This document shows positions 43,131-55,959 of a stretch of 64,000 nucleotides of DNA, piece after piece. Position 1 is the first letter of the stretch; each line of letters starts with the position of its first letter. The position numbers and the translations under genes are program-made. Source of the stretch: Paralichthys olivaceus. Taxonomy: Eukaryota > Chordata > Actinopteri > Pleuronectiformes > Paralichthyidae. The DNA is taken from the NCBI RefSeq assembly GCF_024713975.1, contig NC_091116.1, positions 13,050,986 to 13,114,985 of the forward strand, in the 5' to 3' direction. The notes under the pieces were generated by a model. The model worked only from the letters and a program-made list of their open reading frames with translations, was not told where the DNA came from and made no database searches.

Positions 43131-45752
43131 TCTCAGAAACGAAAAACTGAAATGAAATATTAAATTCTTAACTCAAACACTGACAAAAAGCGAGCTGCCT
43201 TTATCTCAGCTTCATGAAAAAGTTTTCAGATTAGATTTTGATTTTTTTTTTTTTTTTAAATCATTAAAACGGGACCTTAACTCACAATTTTAATTTCTCA
43301 AACACAATCTGCAATGTACTCTACATAAATGGTTCTTTAATGCTGCCCACAGATTCGGATTCAATCATGAGATATGTGGATTTTCAAATTAAAGTCTTAC
43401 ACAGTGTATATGTAACTCTTAATGTAAATACAGAGGCTCAGCAAACACAAGTGGATCAATTCTTTCAAACGGACGATATCAGGAGGATTCAATTTGAGCA
43501 GTTATAGGTCTTTGTCTTATTTCATATAATGAGTGAATACCCGTCTTACAGCTGCTACTTTCGCTCCGCGGCGTCTGTCCTCGCAGTTCATTCTGTGGTC
43601 GCTATCTCTCCGTTATGACAGGCCTCTTACCATGTGACCGCAGATACCTGAGAGCCGAGGGCCTTATCGTGGCGACGGCCAAATGAGGCACAGGTGGAAA
43701 CGATGGCTTTTTCTTTATCTGTGGCCTCGCTCCCTCGCCAGGCCACCGTTTCATCAGGTCACTGTGTACATTCGCAAGGGTAAACTGATTCTATTGAACC
43801 GGTCCACAACCTCGCCTCACCTGGGCTTTCTGGCTCCAAATGGGCTTTAGCCCTGTTTCTATTTTCTCCCCTCATTTCCCATCCATTCCTCCCTCCCTTC
43901 CCCGTGCCTCTTCCCCTCGCTCCTCGCCCTTTTCCCCGGAAAAAAAAAACCGATCAACACTGTGCGCTGGAAGAGGGAGCGACATACAGCGAGAAAGATT
44001 AAATCCAAGTTTCTTTCATCCATGAACGCTTTCATCTTTTTTTTTTTTTTTTTTTACAAACAGAGGGAATTATCAGCGCCGCGACCGACACAGGCTTTTG
44101 ACGAGGGTGATGGTGCGCAGGAAGGGAGGAGTGGGAAATGAAGAGGAGGTGGGACGTTAGGTGGAGAGGGGAATCCACTTCCCATGTGTCCTCAGTTTAT
44201 CTGCCGAGGTTCAGGGGGTGACGGCCTCTTTGTCTCTTCTTACTGGTTCTTACCTTAAGAGCGTTTTGTTCCAGAACACCTGCCTGAGAGTCGCAGCCGT
44301 CGCCGCGTCTCAATCCGACTATAAAAGAGTCAAAACAGGCGTTGGAGAAGGCGTCGGCTTCACCAGTCGAGTTGCTGGTGCTAAAGGAACGGCGCTAATC
44401 CACCCTTCCAAAAATGAAACCAAAACTAAATAGATGATTTTTTTTTTCTTCTCCCTTCTGTGATACTTGGCATGATGTCTAATCTCCGCTGTTCTGAGTG
44501 TTTTTTCATTAAATTTGTGTCAGGACTAATTTCGAGGGGAATGAATACAGATGTCAGGATGCCATCGAATCCCATCGCGGGGCCTTTAATGAGATAACAG
44601 GCTTTAGTTAAAGAATTAGCGCTATGGAGAGAGGAAAAAAAAGAAAAAAAGAATGAGATTAGTTCAATGGGATGTGGATACGGAGTGGAAAGGGAGAAGG
44701 AGAGACCAGAGAGTCATATCAGACCTGCCCTGCCAAATCACAAATCTATTTCCGACTCTGGTATTAATTATCAAAATAAAGCCGCTGTTGCATATTGATT
44801 CATCGGGGTGCGCACTTGTATTATCTCCTATTAAGCAGGAAAAAAGGAGAGATTATATGAAGCCTTCAGGGGCGTTTTATGGATCCTGTGAGACTGTTAA
44901 ACCATGTCACGGACTCTAGAGCAACAAGACAAGCTCCCTGTGTTTATAAGTGTGTGTGTGTGTGTGTGTGCGCCCTGATGCTGCCTCTTATGTGGGCTCA
45001 AATGCATCCTTAAGCTTTAAATTTGATTATTCTGGAGAACATTTTTCAATTAGCGCTACACAGTCATGGCCTCGGATATATTTCTGTGTGTCTGAGTGCA
45101 AACACGTGCTTTTGTGTGAGAGACATGAGTGCAGACAGGGATATTTAAAGCTCAGTGAGGCGGCCGTAGGTGGGAATAAGTTGTCAGTTTATTAGGAACA
45201 CCTAGTTTTAAGTAACGCAGTCTCCCAATTGCTTTGGGAAGATGATGAACTGGAGTTTTCAAAGGGTCCTCAACCAAACCTGCATGTTATATATCTCACT
45301 CAAGAGCCCGAATGTGTTCTTAAAAGATCACTTCCTGTCCGCAGGGAACAGGAACAGTTTCTCCGGCTGTCTCACTGCTCATAATAATAATAATTTAAAT
45401 GTTTGTGTTCCAAATCAAAGCCTCCAGTGACCCCAGCGCTGACCTTTATGTTCTGCGACAGCTCGCTGCACCCCACCCCTGCCCCTGTTATCTATCTCAG
45501 TTATCCAGCACGTAAGGTGTGACAGAAAAGCCCGATGCACAGCTCGAGTCACGCCGTCCACTGGAGTGATGAGTCCATCCACGTTGACCAGCTCGTCCCC
45601 AGTGGAATGAGGGATTTGTTTCACACCTCACTGTTGGAAATAGAATCCGATGCACAGCTCACTCAGCATGCAGACGTCCTGCTGGAGATTAATGCAGAGG
45701 AGGTATATTACATAGTCACTGCGACCGGTGTGGGTGGTAGCCAAGGTGTTGA

Positions 45753-45753
<1 letters not shown>
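43131..45753. other. Gene-free segment
   Basis: No gene. A poly-T run at 43244-43257 and another at 44039-44055, and a (TG)n run at 44951-44970. About 44500-44640 is unique, motif-dense sequence (GGGGCCTTTAATGAGATAAC, TTAGTTAAAGAATTAGCGC) resembling a conserved noncoding element. Confidence 0.4.

Positions 45754-45805
<52 letters not shown>
45754..45805. repeat. (AC)26 microsatellite
   Basis: Uninterrupted 52-nt AC run, the longest dinucleotide repeat in the window. Confidence 0.97.
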
Positions 45806-45807
<2 letters not shown>

Positions 45808-47559
45808 CACAAATAATGAGACCTCCAACAGTGTGACACCCATTTCACACATGGATGGCATCTGTGATTGGGAAACATATGTTTGTATTGATGTATAATT
45901 ATGAGCATTGAGCTCCTCTACTTCCTCTAAGTTGGTGGGAATGACTATGTGGTGTGTATGATTGTGTGTGTGAGGGAGATAGAAAGACAAAGAAAGTGTG
46001 ATGGAGAAAGAGCATCAACACCCTGCTGACTGCACTCAATCACTTACTTAATTATACAGCGAGAACACAAGTTGCTGTCTGTCCGGAACCAAAGTCACAA
46101 ATTGGTTGCAAGATATCATCTCCGTCTTCAGCGTCACCTCCTCACCTCTTCGCCGTCGACTGTGCAGGTGTTACACAGGTAGCAAAGCTGCAAATATACA
46201 TGTGATTATACAAGAGGCATGACGAGCGGCGTTGGCTCCGCCGACGTGATTGGACGAGGGCGATGTCTCGGGTGTCCCTCTTTCGCTACGGGAAAACAAA
46301 AACAAAACAAAACAAAAAAATGGAGGAGCAGAGGAGGAAACCCGAAAGATTAACAAATTTAAGAGCAAAGTGGGATGGAAATGGGAAGAGAGACGGGTAG
46401 ATTGTAAAGGGGGAAGGGCGGCGCCGGTTAGAAACGGAGGGAAAGGGCGAGGGGGAAGGGATGGATGGGTTGGGGGGGGGGGGGCGTCGAGGTGGGCGAA
46501 ATGAGACCAAATTTTCTTTGGCAATCTCTGTGTTCCTGCTGCAGGTGCCGGGGCCATTTCACTAAAGCAGGGCCAGACGCGAATGTCATTAGTTCCTGAG
46601 CCCCAGGTGAATTTGCCACAGTTCCACATGATTAACCCAGATAATTGTGTGTTGATAGCGAGCATGGTCGATGGAATACAATTTTCAGGCCCAGATTCCT
46701 AAACAAACAGCTCAGCAGCCGCCGCCACAGTGAACCGGGGAGACTGGATAACGGCGGCAGCGACGGCGGCAAACACTTGTGATGCCGGCTGCGTTCTCGG
46801 GGCCGGGGTTTGCAAAAGAAAGAGGGAGGGAGGGACGACACTTGGAGAGGTGGTGACGCCGGGTCAGCTGAGGGTGACACTGAGAGGAAGTGGAAGGAAA
46901 ACGCATACATTCGTTCACTGGTTCGTTTAATTGAGTTGAGACTTCAAATGTGTGACCACTTCAGAGAGGGTTTTAGAAGAATCGTAAACTTAAAGGTGCT
47001 TGTTACCTTAAATAATCCATATAGTGAACAGTATCAGATAATTCTCCGTGGGGTCATCACCGCGAGGAAGCTGCTTCACGTGCATTATTCAATAACCACA
47101 TACAAAGAATGTGTTTTAGTTGTGACTAACCTTCAGGTCTGCGGCCTTTAGCTGAGACATTTCCACAATGAATCTGCATCTTTCCATATTCACCTATATT
47201 TGCAATTTGCTCCCAGGCAAAAGTCGCTGAGTGAGCATGAAACCCACGATGGCTCCTGTAAATTCTCTGGCTTATGTGATTTTATAGTCCGTAGCTGCTC
47301 TGTGGAATTCATCAGCAGGTGTGAGAATTAGGTGGAAGTGAGAGACGGTAGCTGGATACACCGAGTAAACACAAAGGATGGAAACACATATATGAGAGGT
47401 GAATAAATACATGTATTATTATTATTAACTGTATATATATATCATAACCCTTTAGAGAATAGACGGAGGTCGACGCACAGACGATGTCTTTCTGAACAGC
47501 ACTTTGATTTTCCACATCGCCTGGAGGTAGTTTTCTACACCTCACACCCTCACACACCT
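45806..47559. other. Gene-free segment with a candidate noncoding element
   Basis: No gene. A purine-rich tract at 46290-46490 ends in a G-run. It is followed at about 46500-46710 by unique sequence with CAGGTGAATTTGCCACAG, ACATGATTAACCCAGATAAT and similar words, which looks like a conserved noncoding element. The long antisense Pro/Ser-rich frame at 46171-46665 is a shadow of the purine tract. Confidence 0.4.
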
Positions 47560-47720
47560 TCAGTGGTGGAAAAAATGTCATGATCCTTTACTTACATCGA
47601 TGCAATACATGTTCTGTTACCTCCCAACGCTGAGAGAGAGCTTTAACGAGCCCGGCAGGTATTCGGGTTCCGAAAACGTCTTTGTGCTAAGCTAAGCTAA
47701 CCTGCTGCTGTAGGACGATA
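47560..47720. repeat. Fragments resembling common fish repeats
   Basis: TTCAGTGGTGGAAAAAATGTC followed by CTTTACTTACAT, and GCTAAGCTAAGCTAACCTGC at about 47689-47708, are words I associate with two abundant percomorph repeat families. A related TTAGCTTAGCTTAGCATC word occurs at about 18840. Tentative. Confidence 0.35.
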
Positions 47721-50501
47721 TTTAGCAGATATACGTTTTAATCGAACTCACAACTGCCGGCGTGTTTTACACGTTTAATGTCAAACTAAAGTCGAAAGTC
47801 AGACTTAGTAAATGTTAGAGTTTCCACTTGGTTTGTCCTGGTTTCATTATCATGAGAGGAGTAAAATGAATAAAACCCCCTGCTATAAATATAAGAAGCC
47901 GCCGCTGTCTTGTGAGGCATAAAATAATATTAGGATTGCATCAGGTAAGAAATTCAACCTGTTAGATGCTGACAACACCTGTTTTACAAGAGGAATGCAC
48001 CTTAATCTTGTTTTTAGGCTCATGTGTGCAGCCCCGAGTCCCAGGAATACGGTTCTGCAGCCTGCCAAGTGAATTAGTAAAACATCATCAAAGAAAAGGA
48101 TGAGGAGAAAGAAACACTGGGGTTTGTGTTCCCACCAGCAGCAGCGAGATAAAACGAGTCCGTGAGCCAGGTTTGGAGGGGAGGAGAGAGTGAAGGAGCA
48201 GGAGAGAAACTGGCAACGCGAGAGAGAGAAGAGAAAGAAAGAAAAGCAGCAGAGACAGACAATCTCCCTGGTGCATTCTGGGAGTCGAACCTGGCAGGAG
48301 AAATTAGCGACGTGCGCACCAAGTGAAAGGGATAATCCCTCTCTGACGGAGAGGAGATGAGTGCAGCGTGGCTATGATCCCGCCTGTGTTCCTGTGATTT
48401 TAGGTTCCAGGTTTATTTATTAAGAGGATAAACTCGTCTTCTGTACGCACTGTACCTCCGAGGCAAGAGGGTCACCGTGACTCTGCAGCAGAGACGCAGG
48501 CCCTGACGAGGCCGCGCGCCGCTGGAACCTGACCTGGGTACAGGCGGGAGTGTGTCCTTGAATTTGAATTTAAAGCTGCCATTAAGTTTTTCATCTTCAT
48601 CTTTAAAATCTAAGAATCCAACGTCTGTGTCACCAGAGTAGGAGTGCTAATCTCAAATGAATTCCACCTCCATATAATCTTCTCCATGATACAAACAGAT
48701 GTGAATGTGCCACATGCAGCATTCGGCATTGACACACAGGGAGATAAGAATCAGGGCGACCAGCTAAATGCTCAGAAATGTCAGATTTGGACAAGCTTAA
48801 AAGATAACGAGCCCCTTTTTTTTTTTTTTTACATGTGCAGCCCACACACTCAGCGTTGATTGAATGATATCAAAGGCTAACGACAGAAGATCAACCCTCC
48901 TACACACACTTCAGAAAAAACATTTTGCTCTGTATTGCACATAAGATGTGAAAAGCCGATGTTTAAATTACACGACAAGAGCGACGCACAAATGAAAAAT
49001 GGCCGCGCTGCTCTGCAAACACGATCTGTTGAAACTGAAAGAGCGTAACAATTGCATAAAGATGTTTACCGGCATTGTTTTGTGATTCTGCTGAGAAGGT
49101 AATGATATCAGAAGCAGCGTACAGTAGTCTGTATCCCAGGATGTGTTCGTGTCTATCTGTCCATGTCTGCTCCTGATCACTACGCATCGGCTCCGCACTT
49201 GAGGAAACTTTGTGAATGTGATTATCGGCACAAATGGGACCATTATTCAGTGGAAACTGTGTTGAAATAACAAATGATTATGAAAAACACTTTCACTTTC
49301 TTCCCCCGGACTTCACATGTTAATGAAATGTGACTAAACAGCTTCATCACGAAGATTTTAGCAGGAAGTTGAAACACAAAGCAACAATGCAATGTGAAAA
49401 TATGAGCTGTGGGCTTTTATATAGACTCTTATATACTTATACTGCAGCTGCTAATGTTGCTAGCATTCCTGCAACATTAGCTGGTAGAACTAAAGATCAT
49501 CGTGATAATAATAAAAATAATTATTATTATTCATGACAGCAGGTGGAAGTGTTTGACCAGCACTTCTCAGGGGGTTTGCACAGTAAACCTCGATCCATTG
49601 TTGTCCCCGTTCCGCTCTGGACCAATCTCTTCTCGGAGCAATCAGTGGCCGATGAACATCTCTGGGCTAAGGAGCGCCTCATCGATTGGTTCAGGACAAG
49701 GAGAGATAAGAGAACAAACAGGTCGAGAGGCAGAAGAGCAGCGAGAGAAGACGAGCAGCAGGAACCAGAAACTCCCAACAGCCTTTAACCTTCTCCGTGT
49801 TTTCAAACTAAAAGGTCTTCGGTTCGTTCCGCCTGCAAATGGCCTGCGAGGGTGATGCCTATGAAACACCTTGTTGCTACGTGTTAAATGTCAGGGTGGT
49901 GTCATTAACGGGCTGCTCACTTGTACGACTGAACAATGATCCACCCGGCTGGAGCTGCTCCTGTGGTGACAACGAAGTGCAGCGTTCGTGTCACATTACC
50001 GCTGTACCTGCGAGGAGCGTTCACGCCGCTGATACGTTCTTAATGATATCATCTCACTCTGTATCGGCGGGGAGGCCTTGTGCTAACGGTGAGCCGCAGC
50101 ATCTGCCTCGCTCAGCGGCAAACTTAACTTTTAGTTTCAATAATTCCGAATAATTCAGCTGAACTCTGGACCGACTTTGTGACTTCCAAGGTGTAAAATA
50201 AGAAAATGGAGGAAGAGGACTTTTACTGTGCATCTCTGATTGTTTAGGGGAAATCAAAAATACTAAATGATTGTTTGTTTGTTTTTCAGACCAGAAGAGG
50301 TGCAGGAGCTCCTTTCGTGTGTCTGCTGTCGTCCTCACAAGCAGCCTCCACCGAGACGAGACCTGTGTGCAGCCCGTGTGTTACCTGAGAGGCAAAATCC
50401 AGGGATGAGAGAGGTAGAGGAAATGACTCTGTGTTTGTTCACCGACGTAATAATGCAAAGCTAATGTAGAAGTGCCTGAAACCTGTATTCTCTCAGATAA
50501 A
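47721..50501. other. Gene-free segment
   Basis: No gene supported. Holds the 11-bp hairpin at 49450-49481, a poly-T run at 48818-48830 and an (ATT/ATA)n stretch at 49504-49533. Open frames (for example 49502-49855) lack splice signals and recognisable product. Confidence 0.45.
49450..49481. other. Perfect 11-bp inverted repeat
   Basis: GCTAATGTTGC, ten spacer bases, then GCAACATTAGC. Flanking bases do not extend the pairing. It may be the tip of a degenerate transposon or a chance palindrome among the GCTAAT words common in this DNA. Confidence 0.7.
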
Positions 50502-50515
50502 CCAGCAGAGGGCGC
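50502..50515 (+). promoter_or_regulatory. CTCF consensus match in the gene-free flank
   Basis: CCAGCAGAGGGCGC, an essentially perfect match to the vertebrate CTCF core CCASYAGRKGGC. It sits at the left edge of a probable dispersed repeat, so it may have arrived with that element. Confidence 0.5.
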
Positions 50516-50519
50516 AAAA

Positions 50520-50830
50520 AGAAGTCTGTTAGAAAATGAGTCTACTTCTCACTTCATAACGTCAGTCAACATTTTACGAAGGAGTTCATGTCTCAGTCTC
50601 CAGTTTTAAAGTTTTCTTCAACACAGCCGATGTTCATTTTGTAACTTTCGGTCCGTTTGAACGTCAAATAGACCGTGAAGCACTGGAAACCACAGTGTGA
50701 TTGACAGCTGGTACCGTCCAGCGGGTGCAGGTCGCAGGTGTAGGTGGGCGGGCAGTGTCGCCGCCTCGTGCTCTCGTCTTTTCCACATTCAGGTGGATGT
50801 ATATCACTTCAGTGCTGCGCCTCGTCGGAG
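50520..50830. repeat. Probable teleost dispersed element
   Basis: Contains AAAATGAGTCTACTTCTCAC, AACGTCAGTCAACATTTTACG, GACCGTGAAGCACTGGAAAC and TGTGATTGACAGCTGGTACC in order, a series I recall from many percomorph genomic sequences. The 146-residue frame starting at 50697 lies mostly inside or just beyond it and is not a supported gene. Confidence 0.55.
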
Positions 50831-52589
50831 GCACGTTAACCCGATTGCACTTTTACGCCACACGCATCCACAAAAGAGAACTCAATCCTTTGTCAATATC
50901 AGACTAAGACCTCGCAGTCACAACAAGGAGTCTCCTCACACGAGCTATCAGCTGAGGTGGGTTGCTTGTTTTGGGGGGGCGGTGGAAGGAGGGACCAGGA
51001 CGAGGGGCCAATCCTCCTCAGTGTCGGCGATTAAAATCCGTCTGATTGAAATTGCAGGCCATTATGATATGAGAAGTAGAGTGATGGAGAGACGGGTAGA
51101 GACGGGGAGGAAGAGAAAGTGGCTGCACAATTGCTGAGGTGCTCCTTTCTTTTCATTTTCAGATGAAAGCTAATTACGCGGCGTGGCGAGGAGACGGGGC
51201 GGCGTGTGCGATGCAGGAAACGGGGAGCCGAGGTGGTTAATTGGGGTATGTGATTACACAGGGCTGTAGTTAGAGGGAATTAGGCAACAACACACTCGGC
51301 AGCACAGCTCATCACGGGGAGAGTGAAAGGAGCAGGCGATAACGCTGATCTCCTCCGCACTCAGCAGACCTTGCCCTCACCGTGAGGCCTGCAGACTCAG
51401 ATCTGACTCTTAGATCTGAAGTGACACGACACCAGATTGTTTTTGGTTTTATTTGTTGCTGCACTGAAAAAACTATATTTTCACCTTTACCCTCGACCTC
51501 TGCTCATGTTAAACACCGGCTTCTTAATCCTTTTAATACACAAAACATTCTCACTTCTGGGAGAAATGTAAAATTAACAATTTGATCTAATTTCTAAACA
51601 TTTCTGGATCATAAAAAAAAAGCAACATGCGTTTATTTTGGCACGTGAGAGGCCGTCAAACTGTAATAAACATTATTCTAGGTTCCAGCTTCCCACAAAC
51701 TCAGGCAACGATCCTGTTGAACTTCTTGTGACCGTTTAGAACGGGAACTCTTAAAGATCAGTGCTGGATCTGGAGAGTTAGATTTCACAGTTGGATTTTC
51801 ACAAACCTTTGGGGAGGGAGAGGGAATAATTTGGATCTAAGAAACATATTAAGTGACGTTCTAGTTATTTATGATACTACGGAGCAGCTTCCTTGAGGTT
51901 TCACCTTTTGCATCCAGATTTCTTGCACTGCTCCAAACCGTCGACGTTCCACTTACAAGACAATAATTTAACCTTGAGGTTTCCTCGAAGCTTTGAGCTC
52001 CATCAAAGCGAACATTTGTATCGGAGCCCTGACATCACCGCGGTGTGACGCTGAGGAAGATGACCTACAGCGTGAACCCCCCCCCTCTCTCTGAGCACTA
52101 TGGATGACACTTCAACGACCTGCACATTATCTCCATGCTGGATGGTCTTTATTGATCTGCATGTTATTCAAAGTGTCTCGCTGCCTCTCCGTGTAGACCC
52201 TTCTCCTTTCATGTGGAAGAACAAAAGCTCTGGCCATGAAAAGACGTTGGAAGGGTGAGTTAAGGGCTGTTCCCGCTCTGCTACAAAACTGAAGGGATTG
52301 TTCGACGAGGTGTCAGCGGTTATAAACACAAAGTTCTGCCAGAGACAGAATTTACGAGGGTGGAGAGAAAGAATTGTAACAGCGGGGACGTTCATCTTTC
52401 TTCTTTGTTGTCTCCTGCTTTTGATTTGTTTCTCTGGCATTAGTCAACTCTGGTCAATGCAGCTCACCTGTGAATGCTTCAGGACGAGGTCCACACAGAA
52501 GAAAGGGCTGCTGTAAAATCACACTAACACCGAATGCATGAGACTGAGGAATCCAATGATGAGCAATATTAACACCTGATGACCTTTCG
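50831..52589. other. Gene-free segment
   Basis: No gene. About 51160-51320 is unique sequence with AAGCTAATTACGCGGCG and GGTTAATTGGGG, a candidate noncoding element. The rest shows nothing. Confidence 0.4.
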
Positions 52590-52675
52590 AACACGTGACG
52601 GACGTGAAACTAGAAGAATACAAATATCTCAGGATGAAGAAAGGAGCCGTGCACGTAGAAGACGTCGACATGTCT
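52590..52675 (+). repeat. Dispersed repeat, copy B
   Basis: GAACACGTGACGGACGTGAA and the following 65 nt match copy A at 19861-19949 in the same orientation, including the CAAATATxTCAGGAxGAAGA core. Downstream similarity ends near a GACGTC word. Confidence 0.75.
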
Positions 52676-55600
52676 TGCCTCCTGCAGGTTCCACCCCTTG
52701 TTTGAATGTTCCCCACGTTGTGAACGAGTCTGACCCGAACAATCTCCGGCTACAAACTCTTTGGGACTCTTGGGACACCACCCTATGGTGTGTAGCGTTT
52801 GTCCCTTTCGTTCATTATCGGTTCATTTCGGCTCTTAAATCGTCTACCGCTTCCTGTCTTCAAATATGAGACTGAAAAAGTAAAGCTTGTGTATTTCCTG
52901 GGGAAACTTGGCCGCGGCTGCAACGACGAGGTCGATTCCCCTGATGGAAATCTATCTGTTGTCCTCGCAGCCGCTGCACTTGTGTGATGTTGTGTGATCT
53001 TTGCATGAATATGAATTGTGTGCCACTCCAGCGCCCCAGTGTCCGGTCCTCTCTCCTCTCCTGTTGTGACTTGTCCGCTCCTTGTTCCCGGAGCCCTCTC
53101 GACCATCCGCGCCGCTCTCTCCTATCAAAGCCGCATCTGCAGCAGAAGTAGCTCACATCAAACGCGGCGATCCTCCCGAAATTAAAGCCGCGCGTTGTCG
53201 CCGGACGGCCGCTCGCCTTTGAGCCCCTCCGCCCTCGATCTGCGTGACAAAGCTTCAATTAGGCGACATCAGAACACTCGGCGAAAGAGGAGGCGGCGGT
53301 TGTCCCCCTCCTTCCGTCTCATTGTGGGCCTCGTCCATTCACAGACGCTTTGTTTTTGGTAAATTATTCCTGCGTAGTCAGCTGCTGTTATTGTTAATCA
53401 ATCTTAACCACCCACACGGTGACGAAGGTAACTCACAGATGAGAGCAAACATAGGCAGATTAGGCTCAATGTATCAGAGGCGTTGGTGGGTGTATGAAAG
53501 GGCAGTTTGCATGATGCTCGTGTGCTGCACTCGTGGATTGATTTTGATTTGGAGATGTGGAACACTTTCTTCTGCAGCAGGTTGAAGAAAAAAAAACATG
53601 TGTTTTGGATTTCCAGGAACGAGTGGAAGTGTAAAATATCAGCGTGTGAAGCTTTACGGAGATGTGAACTTCTCATAAAGAGCTAAAAAATACATTTGAA
53701 TTGCATTTTAATTTTCTCAAATCGACTCAGAGCCTCATATTTATCCACGTGTGTAAGTATCTCATCGTAAAAACACTTTATTAAGCAGCAAACTGAAGGA
53801 AGTTCGTTGAACACAACTGCAGTGCACTGTGGTGTCATGAGCAGATTGGCCACTAGATGTCACTCTAAGACGAGATAAAAATCTAAAGCTCTTCTTCGGT
53901 GCATGTGTTTCCTCCAGAGTCGTAAAAAACTATTTTGAGTCTGTGAAATATCAGCACAAATTAAATGTATTAAATCTGATTATTTCACAAAAACACTTTG
54001 AATTGGAAGGCTTTAATATTGCACATCTAAAATAAAAATACTTGAGTTTAACTGAAATATAAGATGTTGATGATATTTTACAGTTGCAACTGATTTTTTT
54101 TTTTTATTTTTTTATTCTGCACATTTATTTATAATTCTTTCAATTTTAAGATGTCAAATATGGAAACAATCTGTTGTTATTGCAACACTCCCTGATGCAC
54201 AATTTGAGTTTTTACATTTTGAGCTATTTTCTCGTTTCGTGTCGGCCGCCGCTCGACAGAAAACAGATGCTTTTGTCACCCGGTTTTACTTGGAACCACC
54301 TCGTGCTCACAGTGAGCCACCTCTCCTCAACAGATTGCCATTCAACCTAATTTATGCAGGGTAACCTTTTGTAAAATGTCCATATGCTTGATATGCCTCC
54401 CTCCACGCGGGCGTGCGCTAAGCAGCTCACTGTAAACACAGATGGACCAAACTGCTGCAGAAACGGAGGTGAACATCTGTATGGAAGAGATCTGATGTAC
54501 CCTATTGCTGTTATATTTGCTGTCCCATATGGAAACAATTCTCCGTGCACGTGTTTGTGCGTGGCCGTGCATGTGACAGGGAAATGTTATTCGCTTGCAT
54601 GCAGTTAAAAAAGTGGCGTTTGATTGAGATGTATCTTTGCAGCTCATTCACGGTTTGTATTTGATTGCTTTCACTTGAACGTCCAAATGGAGGATGCATA
54701 TTGTCGTGAGTGTGCTGAGCGAGGAGGGACTAGTGTGCGTCTCGGCACAGCCAGCCAATGATGACTGAGTTCAGTCGTCCTCGCCTCAGAAAGCTGACTC
54801 AAGGCGTACAAAGGCCACTGATGAGGTAAATGAGTTTCCCTCTCCCCCTGTAATCTCCTTGTTTTGCTCCCATTCTGAAAAAAAAAAGACATTAGAGGTT
54901 CTCTCTCCCTCTCTGAATGAGGAATCCCGTTTTTATAATTTGGCCTGAGAATTATTAGGCAACAGATTGGCGGCTTTATCTCCGTCTTCTTCGAGGAGCC
55001 GCAGGTTCCAAACTGCCAGCTAATGATTGCATTAATTCAACAAAAGCAAATGATGTTCCTCTACGTTTCAACGGCAGGAAATTCAAAGAGCGATTTCTTC
55101 AGGTGCTGTGTCATCTCAGAGAGAGGAATCGTGGGTAAATAAAACAAAGAGGAAGCAAGCGTTTTACAGTTTAAATAGGAATTAGAAAGTCATAACCCTC
55201 GGAGCACGTCTCGCCTTCTAGCTCCCGCAATCCACGTGTTGGATCCACCAAATTTAATATAATAAATGCACTGTTTATAAATTTAGATAAACCCGTGTGA
55301 CATTTAAGTGTAATTCTCATTTAAATGGGACACTTTGCCTCCAAGTCAGCGAATATGTTAGAATAACACAAAATCTGCATTCGAGTGGCGTCAAGAGCGC
55401 GTTTTACATAATTTCACCGACCGTCTGAGAAAATGAATAAACAAGGAATTATGTAAAATGTTGTGATCTGAATTACTGAAATAATGCACATGATTAAGAC
55501 GTGTGTAAGGGGGGGGTGGGCTGGCAGCGGCTCACGGCAGAGCGTCGGTGGACGTAGAATGAAAAAAATAAAATCAGCAGCTCCTGTTGTTTGATTTGAT

Positions 55601-55959
55601 TATGGGTCAAATACAGTTTATTTCACTGCAAATCAAACTCATGAAGACATTTCTCAACTTTCATGACCCGGTTTAAAAAAAAACAGTGTTTTCACAAATC
55701 ACCACAGACCTCGTTTATTTTGTTCACTGAGAATATTTGTCACTGATCCAGGAACAAAAATAAAACAGCGTGAAGTTTTCTCGGATTACACAGACAAATA
55801 TTGTTCCACGCACGATCCCGTATTCCACCTGTGCTGAACTTGTTGTACCACATCAAGGCGATATCCAAAACACGATGATTGAACTTTGCCACTGGCCCCG
55901 CTGTTGTTTTTAATGGTGATGCATGGATTTTCTTTAACACGTTGCCAAGGGACTCACAT
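52676..55959. other. Gene-free segment
   Basis: No gene. A CTCF-like word CCACTAGATGTCACT at 53850-53864, a T-run at 54091-54112, and AT-rich sequence 53690-54240. About 54930-55090 and 55800-55960 contain unique, homeodomain-word-rich sequence. Open frames here are unsupported. Confidence 0.4.

Noticed and set aside
45754..45805. Regularly spaced repeats as a CRISPR-like array
   Set aside because: Only simple dinucleotide repeats are present; there are no repeat-spacer units anywhere in the window.
46171..46665. 164-residue antisense Pro/Ser/Phe-rich frame
   Set aside because: Shadow of a purine-rich tract; low complexity and no splice or promoter context.
50697..51137. 146-residue plus-strand frame
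   Set aside because: Starts inside a probable dispersed repeat and continues into unrelated sequence; no recognisable domain.
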